Positions 1 to 6,087 of a DNA stretch of 6,167 bases are shown here, piece by piece. The DNA is from Phycisphaeraceae bacterium (lineage in GTDB: Bacteria > Planctomycetota > Phycisphaerae > Phycisphaerales > Zrk34). Positions within the stretch are counted from its first letter, which is position 1. Each line of letters opens with the position of its first letter. The DNA lies in the NCBI GenBank assembly GCA_028281485.1, contig JANQJT010000005.1, forward strand, positions 1 to 6,167, written 5' to 3'. A program made the position numbers and the translations under genes. The notes beneath the pieces are model-generated. The model searched no databases and was not told the DNA's origin. It saw nothing but the letters and a program-made list of their open reading frames with translations.

Positions 1-1
1 G

Positions 2-862
2 GACGGTTACGTGGTTCAGCCGTGGAAGTTTGCCGGTGGGAACATCGGTCACCTGGCGGTGTGCGGGACGGTGAACGATTTGGCGGTGAGCGGGGCGGAG
101 GCGATGGGGGTGTCGCTGGGGATCATCGTGACGGAGGGTTTTAAGAAGAAGGACTTGGAGGAGGTGTTGGACGGGGTGGCGGAGGCGTCGAAGCTGGCGG
201 GTGTGCCGGTGGTGACGGGCGATACGAAGGTGATCGAGCGGGGCGCGACGAGCGAGATCTATCTGACGACGGCGGGGGTGGGGCGTTTGGGAGCGGACGT
301 GAAGCTGGGTGTGGAGCGGGTCGAGCCGGGCGACGTGCTGCTGGTGAACGGGCCGGTGGGCGAGCACGGTTTGACGGTGATGCTGGCGCGCGAGATGCCG
401 GAGGTGTCGAGCGTGTTGCGTAGTGATGTTGCTCCGCTGAACGGCTTGATTAAGGCGTTGATGGGTGAGCTGGGCGATGAGCTGAAGTTCATGCGCGATG
501 CGACGCGAGCGGGGTTGGCGGGGTTGAGCGCGGACATGGCGGCTCAGTCGGGCTGGCGTGTGACGCTGGAAGAAGACGCGATCCCGGTGGACCCGGCGGC
601 GCGTCACGCGGCGGAGATGCTGGGGCTGGACCCGCTGGAGGTGGCCAACGAGGGGAAGGTGGTGATGGTGGTGAGCGCTGTGGCGGCGGATCGGGCGATG
701 GATGTGATGGCCCGGTACGGGGACGGGACGCTTGGCGCGGGGGCGGCGGTGATTGGAACGGTAGACGGCGAGCGCAGCGGCGTGTGTGAGTTGCACACGG
801 CGATCGGCGGTCGGCGGATTGTGCATAAACCCTATGGCGAGGAGTTGCCTCGCATCTGTTAG
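2..862 (+). CDS. hypE: HypE, hydrogenase maturation protein (carbamoyl dehydratase), 5'-truncated
   Basis: HypE, working with HypF, turns a carbamoyl group on its own C-terminal cysteine into a thiocyanate by ATP-dependent dehydration. This supplies the CN ligands of the NiFe-site iron in the cytoplasm. Seen: 286 residues are open from base 2 with no start codon visible. The first codons (DGYVVQPW) are already inside the family's N-terminal domain, so about 50-65 residues are probably missing upstream. The AIRS/PurM-type ATP-binding stretch GGNIGHLAVCGTVNDLAVSG is present. The C-terminal domain shows RDATRAG (many relatives have RDATRGG) and a VANEGK motif. The protein ends in PRIC, the hallmark catalytic C-terminal cysteine. 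The related selenophosphate synthetases and PurM lack this tail, so the assignment is firm. It lies upstream of the hydrogenase structural genes in the same direction, with the next start 21 bases after its stop. Confidence 0.96.
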   Translation, partial: DGYVVQPWKFAGGNIGHLAVCGTVNDLAVSGAEAMGVSLGIIVTEGFKKKDLEEVLDGVAEASKLAGVPVVTGDTKVIERGATSEIYLTTAGVGRLGADVKLGVERVEPGDVLLVNGPVGEHGLTVMLAREMPEVSSVLRSDVAPLNGLIKALMGELGDELKFMRDATRAGLAGLSADMAAQSGWRVTLEEDAIPVDPAARHAAEMLGLDPLEVANEGKVVMVVSAVAADRAMDVMARYGDGTLGAGAAVIGTVDGERSGVCELHTAIGGRRIVHKPYGEELPRIC

Positions 863-873
863 GTGCTTGGAAA

Positions 874-877
874 GGAG
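874..877 (+). promoter_or_regulatory. Ribosome binding site of the 38-residue ORF
   Basis: GGAG within AAAGGAGCC lies 6 bases before the ATG at 884, an ideal Shine-Dalgarno spacing. An in-frame GTG sits directly before that ATG (881), only 3 bases from GGAG, so the ATG is the better start. This site is the main reason to accept the very short ORF as translated. Confidence 0.7.
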
Positions 878-883
878 CCTGTG

Positions 884-1000
884 ATGGCGACGTTAGCGCA
901 TTACGTGATTCACCCGGGTTGGGTGATGTTGGGCGTGGCAGTGGGCGTGGCGATCGGTGTGTTCGCGGCGCGTTGGATGCTGGGTCAACGGAACAAGTAA
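884..1000 (+). CDS. Unrecognised 38-residue single-pass membrane protein
   Basis: I do not recognise this protein. Seen: 38 codons from ATG to TAA, with a strong ribosome binding site, 21 bases after the hypE stop and 49 bases before hoxE. The N-terminus (MATLAHYVIHPG) is short and neutral. Residues 13-31 form an uncharged hydrophobic stretch flanked by tryptophans (W13, W31). The end (RWMLGQRNK) is basic. By the positive-inside rule this suggests a single helix with the N-terminus outside and the C-terminus in the cytoplasm. G17, G21 and G25, followed by A29, form a small-xxx-small glycine-zipper face typical of tightly packed helices. There is no cysteine, no lipobox and no heme or Fe-S motif. 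Inference only: its place in the operon would suit a membrane tether or an assembly partner for the Hox complex. It could also be an unrelated small membrane peptide. Codon use (gtg, gcg) matches its neighbours. Confidence 0.62.
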   Translation: MATLAHYVIHPGWVMLGVAVGVAIGVFAARWMLGQRNK

Positions 1001-1049
1001 CGGGAAAGCGGGCGCCTGGGCCGGGTGACGCGGAAAGGACGGATCGGAC

Positions 1050-1550
1050 ATGATCGCAACGATTACGAAGCCGGAAGCGCCGAGTGATGATAAGCGATGG
1101 AAGATCGTGCAGGCGACGATGCGTCGCAACGGCTACAGTCGCAACGCGCTGATCGAGACGCTGCACACGGTGCAGAACAGCTTTGGGTACCTTGACGAGC
1201 CGGCGTTGCGTTACGTGGCGGCGAGTCTTCGCGTGCCGCTGAGCAACGTGTACGGTGTGGCGACGTTTTATCACCTGTTCACGCTGAAGCCTCAGGGCGA
1301 GCACACGTGTGTGCTCTGCACGGGCACGGCGTGTTACATCAAGGGGACGCCGGAGCTTCTGCAGCACGTGGAGGAGCGGTACGGCATCAGGGACGGCGAG
1401 ACGACCGAGGACGGGAAGGTGTCGTTGCTTACGGCGCGCTGCATCGGCGCGTGTTCGATGGCGCCGGCGGTCGTGTTCGACGGTGAGATGGAGGGTGAGG
1501 TCACCCAGGAACAGCTTGATGAACAAGTAGAAGCGTGGATGGCATCATGA
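1050..1550 (+). CDS. hoxE: HoxE, NuoE-like [2Fe-2S] diaphorase subunit of NAD(P)-linked [NiFe]-hydrogenase
   Basis: HoxE is the 24-kDa (NuoE/HndA-like) subunit of the diaphorase module. It carries one [2Fe-2S] cluster next to the HoxF flavin. Seen: 166 residues, the usual HoxE length. An N-terminal helical domain contains LHTVQNSFGYLDEPALRYVA and YGVATFYHLF (about residues 38-77). A thioredoxin-like ferredoxin domain follows, with the cluster motif C90-x4-C95 (CTGTACYIKG) and C131-x3-C135 (CIGACSMAP). An extra cysteine, C87, precedes the motif (HTCVLC), as in Hox-type relatives as far as I recall. The ATG at 1050 has AAAGGA 10 bases upstream (1034-1039). The stop overlaps the hoxF start (ATGA). 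A complex I nuoE is the main alternative. It is ruled out in practice by the hoxF, hoxU, hoxY and hoxH genes that follow and the absence of other nuo genes. Confidence 0.95.
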   Translation: MIATITKPEAPSDDKRWKIVQATMRRNGYSRNALIETLHTVQNSFGYLDEPALRYVAASLRVPLSNVYGVATFYHLFTLKPQGEHTCVLCTGTACYIKGTPELLQHVEERYGIRDGETTEDGKVSLLTARCIGACSMAPAVVFDGEMEGEVTQEQLDEQVEAWMAS

Positions 1551-3250
1551 CACCAGAAGAACTCATCCAGATTGCAGAAGAGCGTCGCGGCCAGCAGGCC
1601 GCGGTGGGCAAGCGGATCAACGTGTGCGCGGCGGCGAGCTGCATGTCGCGACACAGCGACAAGATCGCCGAGGAGATGTCGTCGCACGCCGAGTCGCTTG
1701 GGGACAAGGCCGAGGGCGTGGAGGTGCGTTGCGTGGGCTGCATGGGCCTGTGCAGCGCCGGGCCTCTGGTCGAGGTGGATCACCCGGCCGACGAAGCGGC
1801 GGGTAACGACGCGCCGAAGACGATGTACCGGGGCGTGTCGATGGACGACGCGGATCGGATCGTCGAGGCGGCCGCGGGCGGGACGACGGTTGAACAGCTG
1901 GTTCAGCCGACGGACATCCCGTACTTCTCCCGCCAGAAGCGGATCGTGACGGAGAACTCTGGGTACATCGACCCGGAGAGTATCGAAGACTACATCGCGG
2001 CGGACGGCTACAGCGGCCTGGTGACGGCGCTGACGGAGATGAGCCCGAACGACGTGTTGCACGAGGTGACGATCAGCGGTTTGCGCGGCCGCGGGGGCGG
2101 CGGTTTCCCGACGGGTCTGAAGTGGAGCACGGTGGCGAAGACGGACGCGGACAAGAAGTACGTGGTCTGTAACGCCGACGAGGGCGACCCGGGCGCGTTC
2201 ATGGACCGCGCGGTGCTGGAGAGCGATCCGCACCGGATCATCGAGGGCATGACGATCGCGGGCTACGCGGTGGGTGCGAGCAAGGCGTACATCTACGTGC
2301 GTGCGGAGTACCCGCTGGCGATTGCCCGTTTGAAGAAGGCGATTCGGCAGGCCCAGAAGTACGAGCTTCTGGGGACGAACCTGTGTGACACGCCGTTCAA
2401 CTTTGAGATCGAGCTGCGACTGGGCGCCGGTGCGTTCGTTTGCGGCGAGGAGACGGCGTTGATCGCTTCGATTGAGGGTCGCCGGGGTGTGCCGCGTCCG
2501 CGTCCGCCGTTCCCGGCGAGCTACGGTCTGTACGGCAAGCCGACGCTGATCAACAACGTGGAGACGCTGGCGACGATCCCGTGGATCGTCCGCAACGGCG
2601 GCGATGCGCTGGCCTCGATCGGCACGGCCAAGAGCAAGGGCACGAAGGTGTTCGCGCTGGCCGGGAAGATCGTGAACAACGGTCTGATCGAGGTGCCGAT
2701 GGGTATCTCGCTGCGTGAGATCGTGTACGACATCGGCGACGGCATCCCGGACGGCGGGACGTTCAAGGCGGTGCAGACCGGCGGTCCTTCGGGCGGTTGT
2801 GTGCCGGGAAACCTGCTGGACATGCCGGTGGATTACGAGAGCCTTCAGGAGGCGGGGACGATCATGGGCTCTGGCGGCATGATCATCATGGACGAGGCAT
2901 CGAACATGGTGGACGTGGCGCGGTTCTTCATGGAGTTCTGCAAGGACGAGAGCTGCGGCAAGTGCACGCCGTGTCGGGTGGGTACGGCGCAGATGCTGGA
3001 CCTGCTGGAGAAGCTGTGTGCGAAGAGCGCGACGGAGAAGGACCTGGAGCTGTTGAAGGAGCTGTGTGACGTTGTGAAGGCGTGCAGCCTGTGCGGCCTG
3101 GGTCAGACGGCGCCGAACCCGGTGTTGTCGACGCTGCGTTACTTCGAGGACGAGTACATGGGTTCGCTTGTCGGCGGCGTGTCGGGCGACGGGCGGCCGG
3201 TGCCGGACGTTGAGACGAAGGCGGGTGCGCCGGACCGGATCGAGCGTTGA
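1547..3250 (+). CDS. hoxF: HoxF, NAD(P)/FMN-binding diaphorase subunit (NuoF-like)
   Basis: HoxF holds FMN and the NAD(P) site, where hydride is exchanged with the hydrogenase electron chain. Seen, numbered from the ATG at 1547 (567 residues): an N-terminal thioredoxin-like [2Fe-2S] domain with C27-x4-C32 and C65-x3-C69, plus an extra C62. The NuoF core follows from about residue 125. It has the glycine-rich SGLRGRGGGGFPTG (177-190), CNADEGDPGAF (208-218) and the flavin/nucleotide loop GAGAFVCGEETAL (293-305). The [4Fe-4S] motif is C470-x2-C473-x2-C476 with C516 as fourth ligand. The tail after about residue 535 has no cysteines, so the C-terminal double [4Fe-4S] domain of bifurcating HydB subunits is absent. 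E301/E302 correspond to nucleotide-contacting glutamates of NuoF, which favours NADH, though the cofactor is not proven. An in-frame GTG at 1535 is possible. ATG 1547 is preferred because it overlaps the hoxE stop; no strong ribosome binding site is visible, which suggests coupled translation. Confidence 0.95.
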   Translation: MTPEELIQIAEERRGQQAAVGKRINVCAAASCMSRHSDKIAEEMSSHAESLGDKAEGVEVRCVGCMGLCSAGPLVEVDHPADEAAGNDAPKTMYRGVSMDDADRIVEAAAGGTTVEQLVQPTDIPYFSRQKRIVTENSGYIDPESIEDYIAADGYSGLVTALTEMSPNDVLHEVTISGLRGRGGGGFPTGLKWSTVAKTDADKKYVVCNADEGDPGAFMDRAVLESDPHRIIEGMTIAGYAVGASKAYIYVRAEYPLAIARLKKAIRQAQKYELLGTNLCDTPFNFEIELRLGAGAFVCGEETALIASIEGRRGVPRPRPPFPASYGLYGKPTLINNVETLATIPWIVRNGGDALASIGTAKSKGTKVFALAGKIVNNGLIEVPMGISLREIVYDIGDGIPDGGTFKAVQTGGPSGGCVPGNLLDMPVDYESLQEAGTIMGSGGMIIMDEASNMVDVARFFMEFCKDESCGKCTPCRVGTAQMLDLLEKLCAKSATEKDLELLKELCDVVKACSLCGLGQTAPNPVLSTLRYFEDEYMGSLVGGVSGDGRPVPDVETKAGAPDRIER

Positions 3251-3264
3251 GCGAAAGGATAACC

Positions 3265-3282
3265 GCCTCGCTCGAGCGGGGC
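3265..3282 (+). other. Small hairpin in the hoxF-hoxU gap
   Basis: GCCTCGC (3265-3271), loop TCGA, and GCGGGGC (3276-3282) form a 7-bp stem with one G-U pair. The core CGCTCGAGCG is a perfect 10-base palindrome. No T-run follows, so it is not an intrinsic terminator. It lies just before the hoxU ribosome binding site AGAGGA (3283-3288) and could affect mRNA processing or ribosome access. This is inference from the predicted stem only. Confidence 0.4.
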
Positions 3283-3295
3283 AGAGGATATAGAC

Positions 3296-4027
3296 ATGGC
3301 TAGACAGAAATTACCCCCGACCCAGACGCTGACGATGAAGATCGACGATGTCGATGTGACGGCGAAACCGGGTCAGACGATTAAGGACGTGGCGCGTGAC
3401 CACGACATCATCATTCCCGGTTTGTGTTACCTGGACGGGCTTTCGATCTGGGGCGGATGTCGCCTGTGCCTCGTCGAGGTGGAGGGGATGAACAAGCTGC
3501 TGGCGTCGTGCAGCACGGAGGTGGCGGAGGGCATGGTGGTGCACACCGATAGCCCGAAGCTGCGGGCGTACCGGAAGGTCGTGATCGAGATGCTGTTTGC
3601 CGAGCGGAACCACGTGTGCTCGGTGTGCGTGTCGAACGGCGGGTGCGAGTTGCAGGACATGGCGGTGGAGCTGGGCGTGGATCACGTGCACCTGCCGTAC
3701 ATGGACCCGGATGTGAATCTGGACTCGTCGAACGACCGTTTCCGCCTGGATCACAACCGCTGTATCATGTGCACGCGTTGCGTGCGTGTGTGCGGTGAGA
3801 TCGAGGGCGCGTTCACGAAGGGCATCGGGGGCCGGGGGATCGATGTGAGGATTATCAACGACCTGAACATGCCGTGGGGCGAGAGCCAGACGTGTACGTC
3901 TTGCGGCAAGTGTGTGCATGTGTGTCCGACGGGCGCGCTGGTTGAGAAGGGGACGGCGGCGGCCGAGATGGACAAGCGTCGCGCGTTCCTGCCGTACCTG
4001 ACGATCATGCGGGAGGCGCAGCGATGA
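3296..4027 (+). CDS. hoxU: HoxU, Fe-S diaphorase subunit (NuoG N-terminal-like)
   Basis: HoxU is the electron relay joining HoxF to the hydrogenase small subunit HoxY. It matches the N-terminal ferredoxin-like part of NuoG and lacks the molybdopterin-like domain. Seen: 243 residues, typical for HoxU. A [2Fe-2S] plant-type ferredoxin domain has C44, C55, C58 and C72. The second cluster uses H106 with C108-x2-C111-x5-C117 (NHVCSVC then CELQ), a spacing I associate with HoxU rather than the H-x3-C of complex I NuoG. Two further [4Fe-4S] motifs are C156-x2-C159-x2-C162-x3-C166 and C200-x2-C203-x2-C206-x3-C210. All ligands for four clusters are present. The ATG at 3296 has AGAGGA 7 bases upstream. 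The gene follows hoxF after 45 bases and ends in an ATGA overlap with hoxY. Confidence 0.95.
   Translation: MARQKLPPTQTLTMKIDDVDVTAKPGQTIKDVARDHDIIIPGLCYLDGLSIWGGCRLCLVEVEGMNKLLASCSTEVAEGMVVHTDSPKLRAYRKVVIEMLFAERNHVCSVCVSNGGCELQDMAVELGVDHVHLPYMDPDVNLDSSNDRFRLDHNRCIMCTRCVRVCGEIEGAFTKGIGGRGIDVRIINDLNMPWGESQTCTSCGKCVHVCPTGALVEKGTAAAEMDKRRAFLPYLTIMREAQR
4011..4016 (+). promoter_or_regulatory. Ribosome binding site of hoxY inside the hoxU end
   Basis: GGGAGG lies 7 bases before the hoxY ATG at 4024 and within the last codons of hoxU. It is the strongest Shine-Dalgarno match in the structural part of the operon. It fixes the hoxY start despite the 4-base overlap with hoxU. Confidence 0.7.
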
Positions 4028-4569
4028 GTGACAAGAAGAAACCGGTAACGATCGCGACGGTGTGGCTGGACGGCTGCAGCGGGTGCCACATGTCGTTTTT
4101 GGACCTGGATGAGCGGCTGGTGGAGATCGCGCCGCTGATCGAAATGGTGTACAGCCCGGTGGTGGATTCCAAGGAGATCCCGAAGGGGACGGACGTGGGG
4201 ATCATCGAGGGTGCGATCAGCAACGAGGACGACCGTGCGAAGGCGTTGAAGATGCGTGCGGCGTGTGGTTTCCTGATCTCGCTGGGCGATTGCGCGGTGA
4301 CGGGGAATGTGCCGTCGATGCGGAACGTGTTCGATCAGAAGGAGTGTTTCGATCGGTCGTACCATGAGAACGCGCAGCTTCAGCCGATGGACCCGACGGT
4401 GTGTGTGCCGCCGCTTTTGGACAAGGTGTTGCCTGTTCACCAGGTGGTGGACGTGGACCTGTACGTTCCGGGGTGCCCGCCGCCGGCGGACGCGATTTAC
4501 TACGTGCTGAGCGAGCTGCTTGCGGGTCGTCAGCCTGACCCGCTCCTACTGACACGGTTTGGAAAGTAA
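4024..4569 (+). CDS. hoxY: HoxY, [NiFe]-hydrogenase small subunit
   Basis: HoxY is the small subunit of the hydrogenase module. It passes electrons between the NiFe site in HoxH and HoxU. Seen: 181 residues, the short form typical of group 3d. The proximal [4Fe-4S] cluster ligands are C18-x2-C21 (DGCSGCHMSF), C90 (GDCAVTGNVP) and C151 (PGCPPPAD). There is no C-terminal medial/distal cluster domain, and no twin-arginine signal (the start is MSDKKKPVTI), so the enzyme should stay in the cytoplasm. Other cysteines (C81, C108, C127) are not in recognised ligand positions. The start overlaps the hoxU stop and hoxH begins 3 bases after the stop, so the two subunits of the heterodimer are probably co-translated. 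Small subunits of other group 3 hydrogenases are related, but the neighbouring hoxE, hoxF and hoxU genes make this HoxY. Confidence 0.96.
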   Translation: MSDKKKPVTIATVWLDGCSGCHMSFLDLDERLVEIAPLIEMVYSPVVDSKEIPKGTDVGIIEGAISNEDDRAKALKMRAACGFLISLGDCAVTGNVPSMRNVFDQKECFDRSYHENAQLQPMDPTVCVPPLLDKVLPVHQVVDVDLYVPGCPPPADAIYYVLSELLAGRQPDPLLLTRFGK

Positions 4570-4572
4570 GCC

Positions 4573-5997
4573 ATGAGCAAGACGATAACAATTGATCCGG
4601 TGACGCGTATCGAGGGCCACGCTCGCATCACGCTTCACATGAGTGACAAGGGTGACGTGGACGATGCGCAGTTTCACGTGACGCAGTTCCGAGGGTTTGA
4701 GAAGTTCTGCGAGGGCCGGCCGTTTACGGAGATGCCGGCGATCACGGCGCGGACGTGCGGCATCTGCCCGGTGAGCCACCTGATGGCGTCGAGCAAGGCG
4801 TGCGACGACCTGATGGCGGTGGACATCCCGCCGACGGCGGCGATGTTGCGGCGTGTGATGAACTATGCGCAGATGACGCAGAGTCACGCGCTGAGCTTCT
4901 TCCACCTGTCGAGCCCGGACATGCTGCTGGGTTGGGACAGCGACCCGGTGAAGCGGAACATCTTCGGTGTGGCGGCGAGCCATCCTGAGCTGGCGGTGGA
5001 CGGGATCCGTCTGCGTAAGATCGGCCAGGACATCATCGAGATGCTTGGCGGCAAGAAGGTGCACCCGGCGTGGATGGTGGGCGGTGGCGTAAACGCAGCG
5101 CTGACCGCGGAGACGCGTGACGCGATGCTGGCGATGCTGCCGGAGGGGTTGGACATCGCGCAGCGCACGATCAAGTGGTACAAGCAGACGCTTGGCAAGT
5201 TCGATGAAGAGGTGCGGACGTTTGCGAACTTCCCGTCGCTTTTCATGGGGCTGGTGAGTCCGGAGGGCGGCCTGGAGCACTACGACGGCTATCTGCGCGT
5301 GACCGACGAGCAGGGCAAGGTGCTGGAGGACATGGTCGATCCGCACAACTTCCAGGAGATTCTCGGCGAGGCGGTGGAGGACTTCAGCTACATGAAGTTC
5401 CCGTACTACCTGAAGCGTGGGTATCCGGAAGGCATCTACCGTGTCGGGCCGCTGGCGCGATTGAACGTGGCGGACCACGCGGGTACGCCGATCGCGGACC
5501 AGGAGATGGCGGAGTTCAAGGAGATGCATCGTGGCGCGGTGCTGAGCAGTTTCCATTACCACTACGCCCGCCTGATCGAGATCATCCACGCGATCGAGCG
5601 GATGACGGTGTTGCTGAACGATCCGGCGATCCTGGATCATCACGTGCGTGCGCGTGCCCGCGGCAACCGCAACGAGGGCATCGGCGTGGCCGAGGCGCCG
5701 CGCGGGACACTGATCCACCACTACAAGATCAACGACGACGGGCAGATCACCTGGTGCAACCTGATCATCGCGACGGGCCACAACAACCTGGCGATGAACC
5801 GGGGTGTGAAGCAGGTGGCGCAGCACTTCGTAAACGGCAAGAAGCTGAAGGAAGGCATGTTGAATCGCGTGGAGGCGGTGATCCGGTGCTACGATCCCTG
5901 TCTGAGCTGTGCGACGCATGCGCTGGGGCAGATGCCGTTGCACATCGAGCTGCGTGATGCGGCCGGTGAGCTGTGTGACGAGGTTCGTCGGGATTGA
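4573..5997 (+). CDS. hoxH: HoxH, [NiFe]-hydrogenase large (catalytic) subunit, group 3d type
   Basis: HoxH carries the NiFe(CN)2CO active site, which takes up or makes H2. Seen: 474 residues, normal for HoxH. The N-terminal motif TRIEGHARI contains E14, a conserved acid near the active site. The L1 motif is RTCGICPVSH with C62 and C65, and H69 after it. The L2 motif is DPCLSCATHALG with C443 and C446, followed by H449. The four cysteines are the Ni ligands. A 25-residue tail after H449, ending DEVRRD, should be the extension removed after nickel insertion, with the cut expected after H449. The tail contains an extra cysteine, C468. There is no signal peptide. GGAAAG (4561-4566) sits 6 bases before the ATG and overlaps the end of hoxY. 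A large open frame also runs on the opposite strand here and is judged a codon-bias shadow. Confidence 0.97.
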   Translation: MSKTITIDPVTRIEGHARITLHMSDKGDVDDAQFHVTQFRGFEKFCEGRPFTEMPAITARTCGICPVSHLMASSKACDDLMAVDIPPTAAMLRRVMNYAQMTQSHALSFFHLSSPDMLLGWDSDPVKRNIFGVAASHPELAVDGIRLRKIGQDIIEMLGGKKVHPAWMVGGGVNAALTAETRDAMLAMLPEGLDIAQRTIKWYKQTLGKFDEEVRTFANFPSLFMGLVSPEGGLEHYDGYLRVTDEQGKVLEDMVDPHNFQEILGEAVEDFSYMKFPYYLKRGYPEGIYRVGPLARLNVADHAGTPIADQEMAEFKEMHRGAVLSSFHYHYARLIEIIHAIERMTVLLNDPAILDHHVRARARGNRNEGIGVAEAPRGTLIHHYKINDDGQITWCNLIIATGHNNLAMNRGVKQVAQHFVNGKKLKEGMLNRVEAVIRCYDPCLSCATHALGQMPLHIELRDAAGELCDEVRRD

Positions 5998-6015
5998 TGG
6001 GTTGATGGAAGTGAC

Positions 6016-6042
6016 GGCGGCCGTCGCGTGACGGTCGCCTTT
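6016..6042 (+). terminator. Strong hairpin with short T-run after hoxH (possible leaky terminator)
   Basis: GGCGGCCGTC (6016-6025), loop GCGT, and GACGGTCGCC (6030-6039) form a 10-bp GC-rich stem with one G-U pair, followed by only TTT and then AA. It begins 19 bases after the hoxH stop. The short T-run argues for weak termination, mRNA 3'-end protection or attenuation before the endopeptidase gene rather than a full stop. A smaller stem (CCCG-CCTG-CGGG, 6047-6058) follows. Confidence 0.5.
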
Positions 6043-6087
6043 AACCCCCGCCTGCGGGTGGGATAGCGAAGCAAAGGGCCGAAAGCG

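Noticed and set aside
1001..1049. Possible promoter or regulatory structure between the small ORF and hoxE
   Set aside because: The gap holds a purine-rich ribosome binding site (AAAGGA, 1034-1039), but I see no convincing -35/-10 pair or stable hairpin.
1535..1546. GTG at 1535 as the hoxF start, adding four residues
   Set aside because: ATG at 1547 gives the ATGA stop/start overlap also seen at hoxU-hoxY, and neither start has a clear Shine-Dalgarno site. GTG cannot be fully excluded.
489..2233. Long - strand open frames (345 and 299 codons) opposite the hypE end, hoxE and the start of hoxF
   Set aside because: They show low-complexity Pro/Arg/Ser/His composition and no domain. They overlap well-supported genes and span the intergenic gap only by lack of stops in GC-rich DNA.
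1050..4027. Complex I (nuoE, nuoF, nuoG) cluster
   Set aside because: HoxU lacks the large NuoG C-terminal domain, HoxF has an extra N-terminal [2Fe-2S] domain, and hoxY and hoxH follow immediately in overlapping order.
4546..5943. 465-codon open frame on the - strand opposite hoxH
   Set aside because: The translation is dominated by Arg, His, Val and Leu with no recognisable domain. It mirrors hoxH, whose every catalytic motif is intact, and is explained by strong G-ending codon bias on the + strand.
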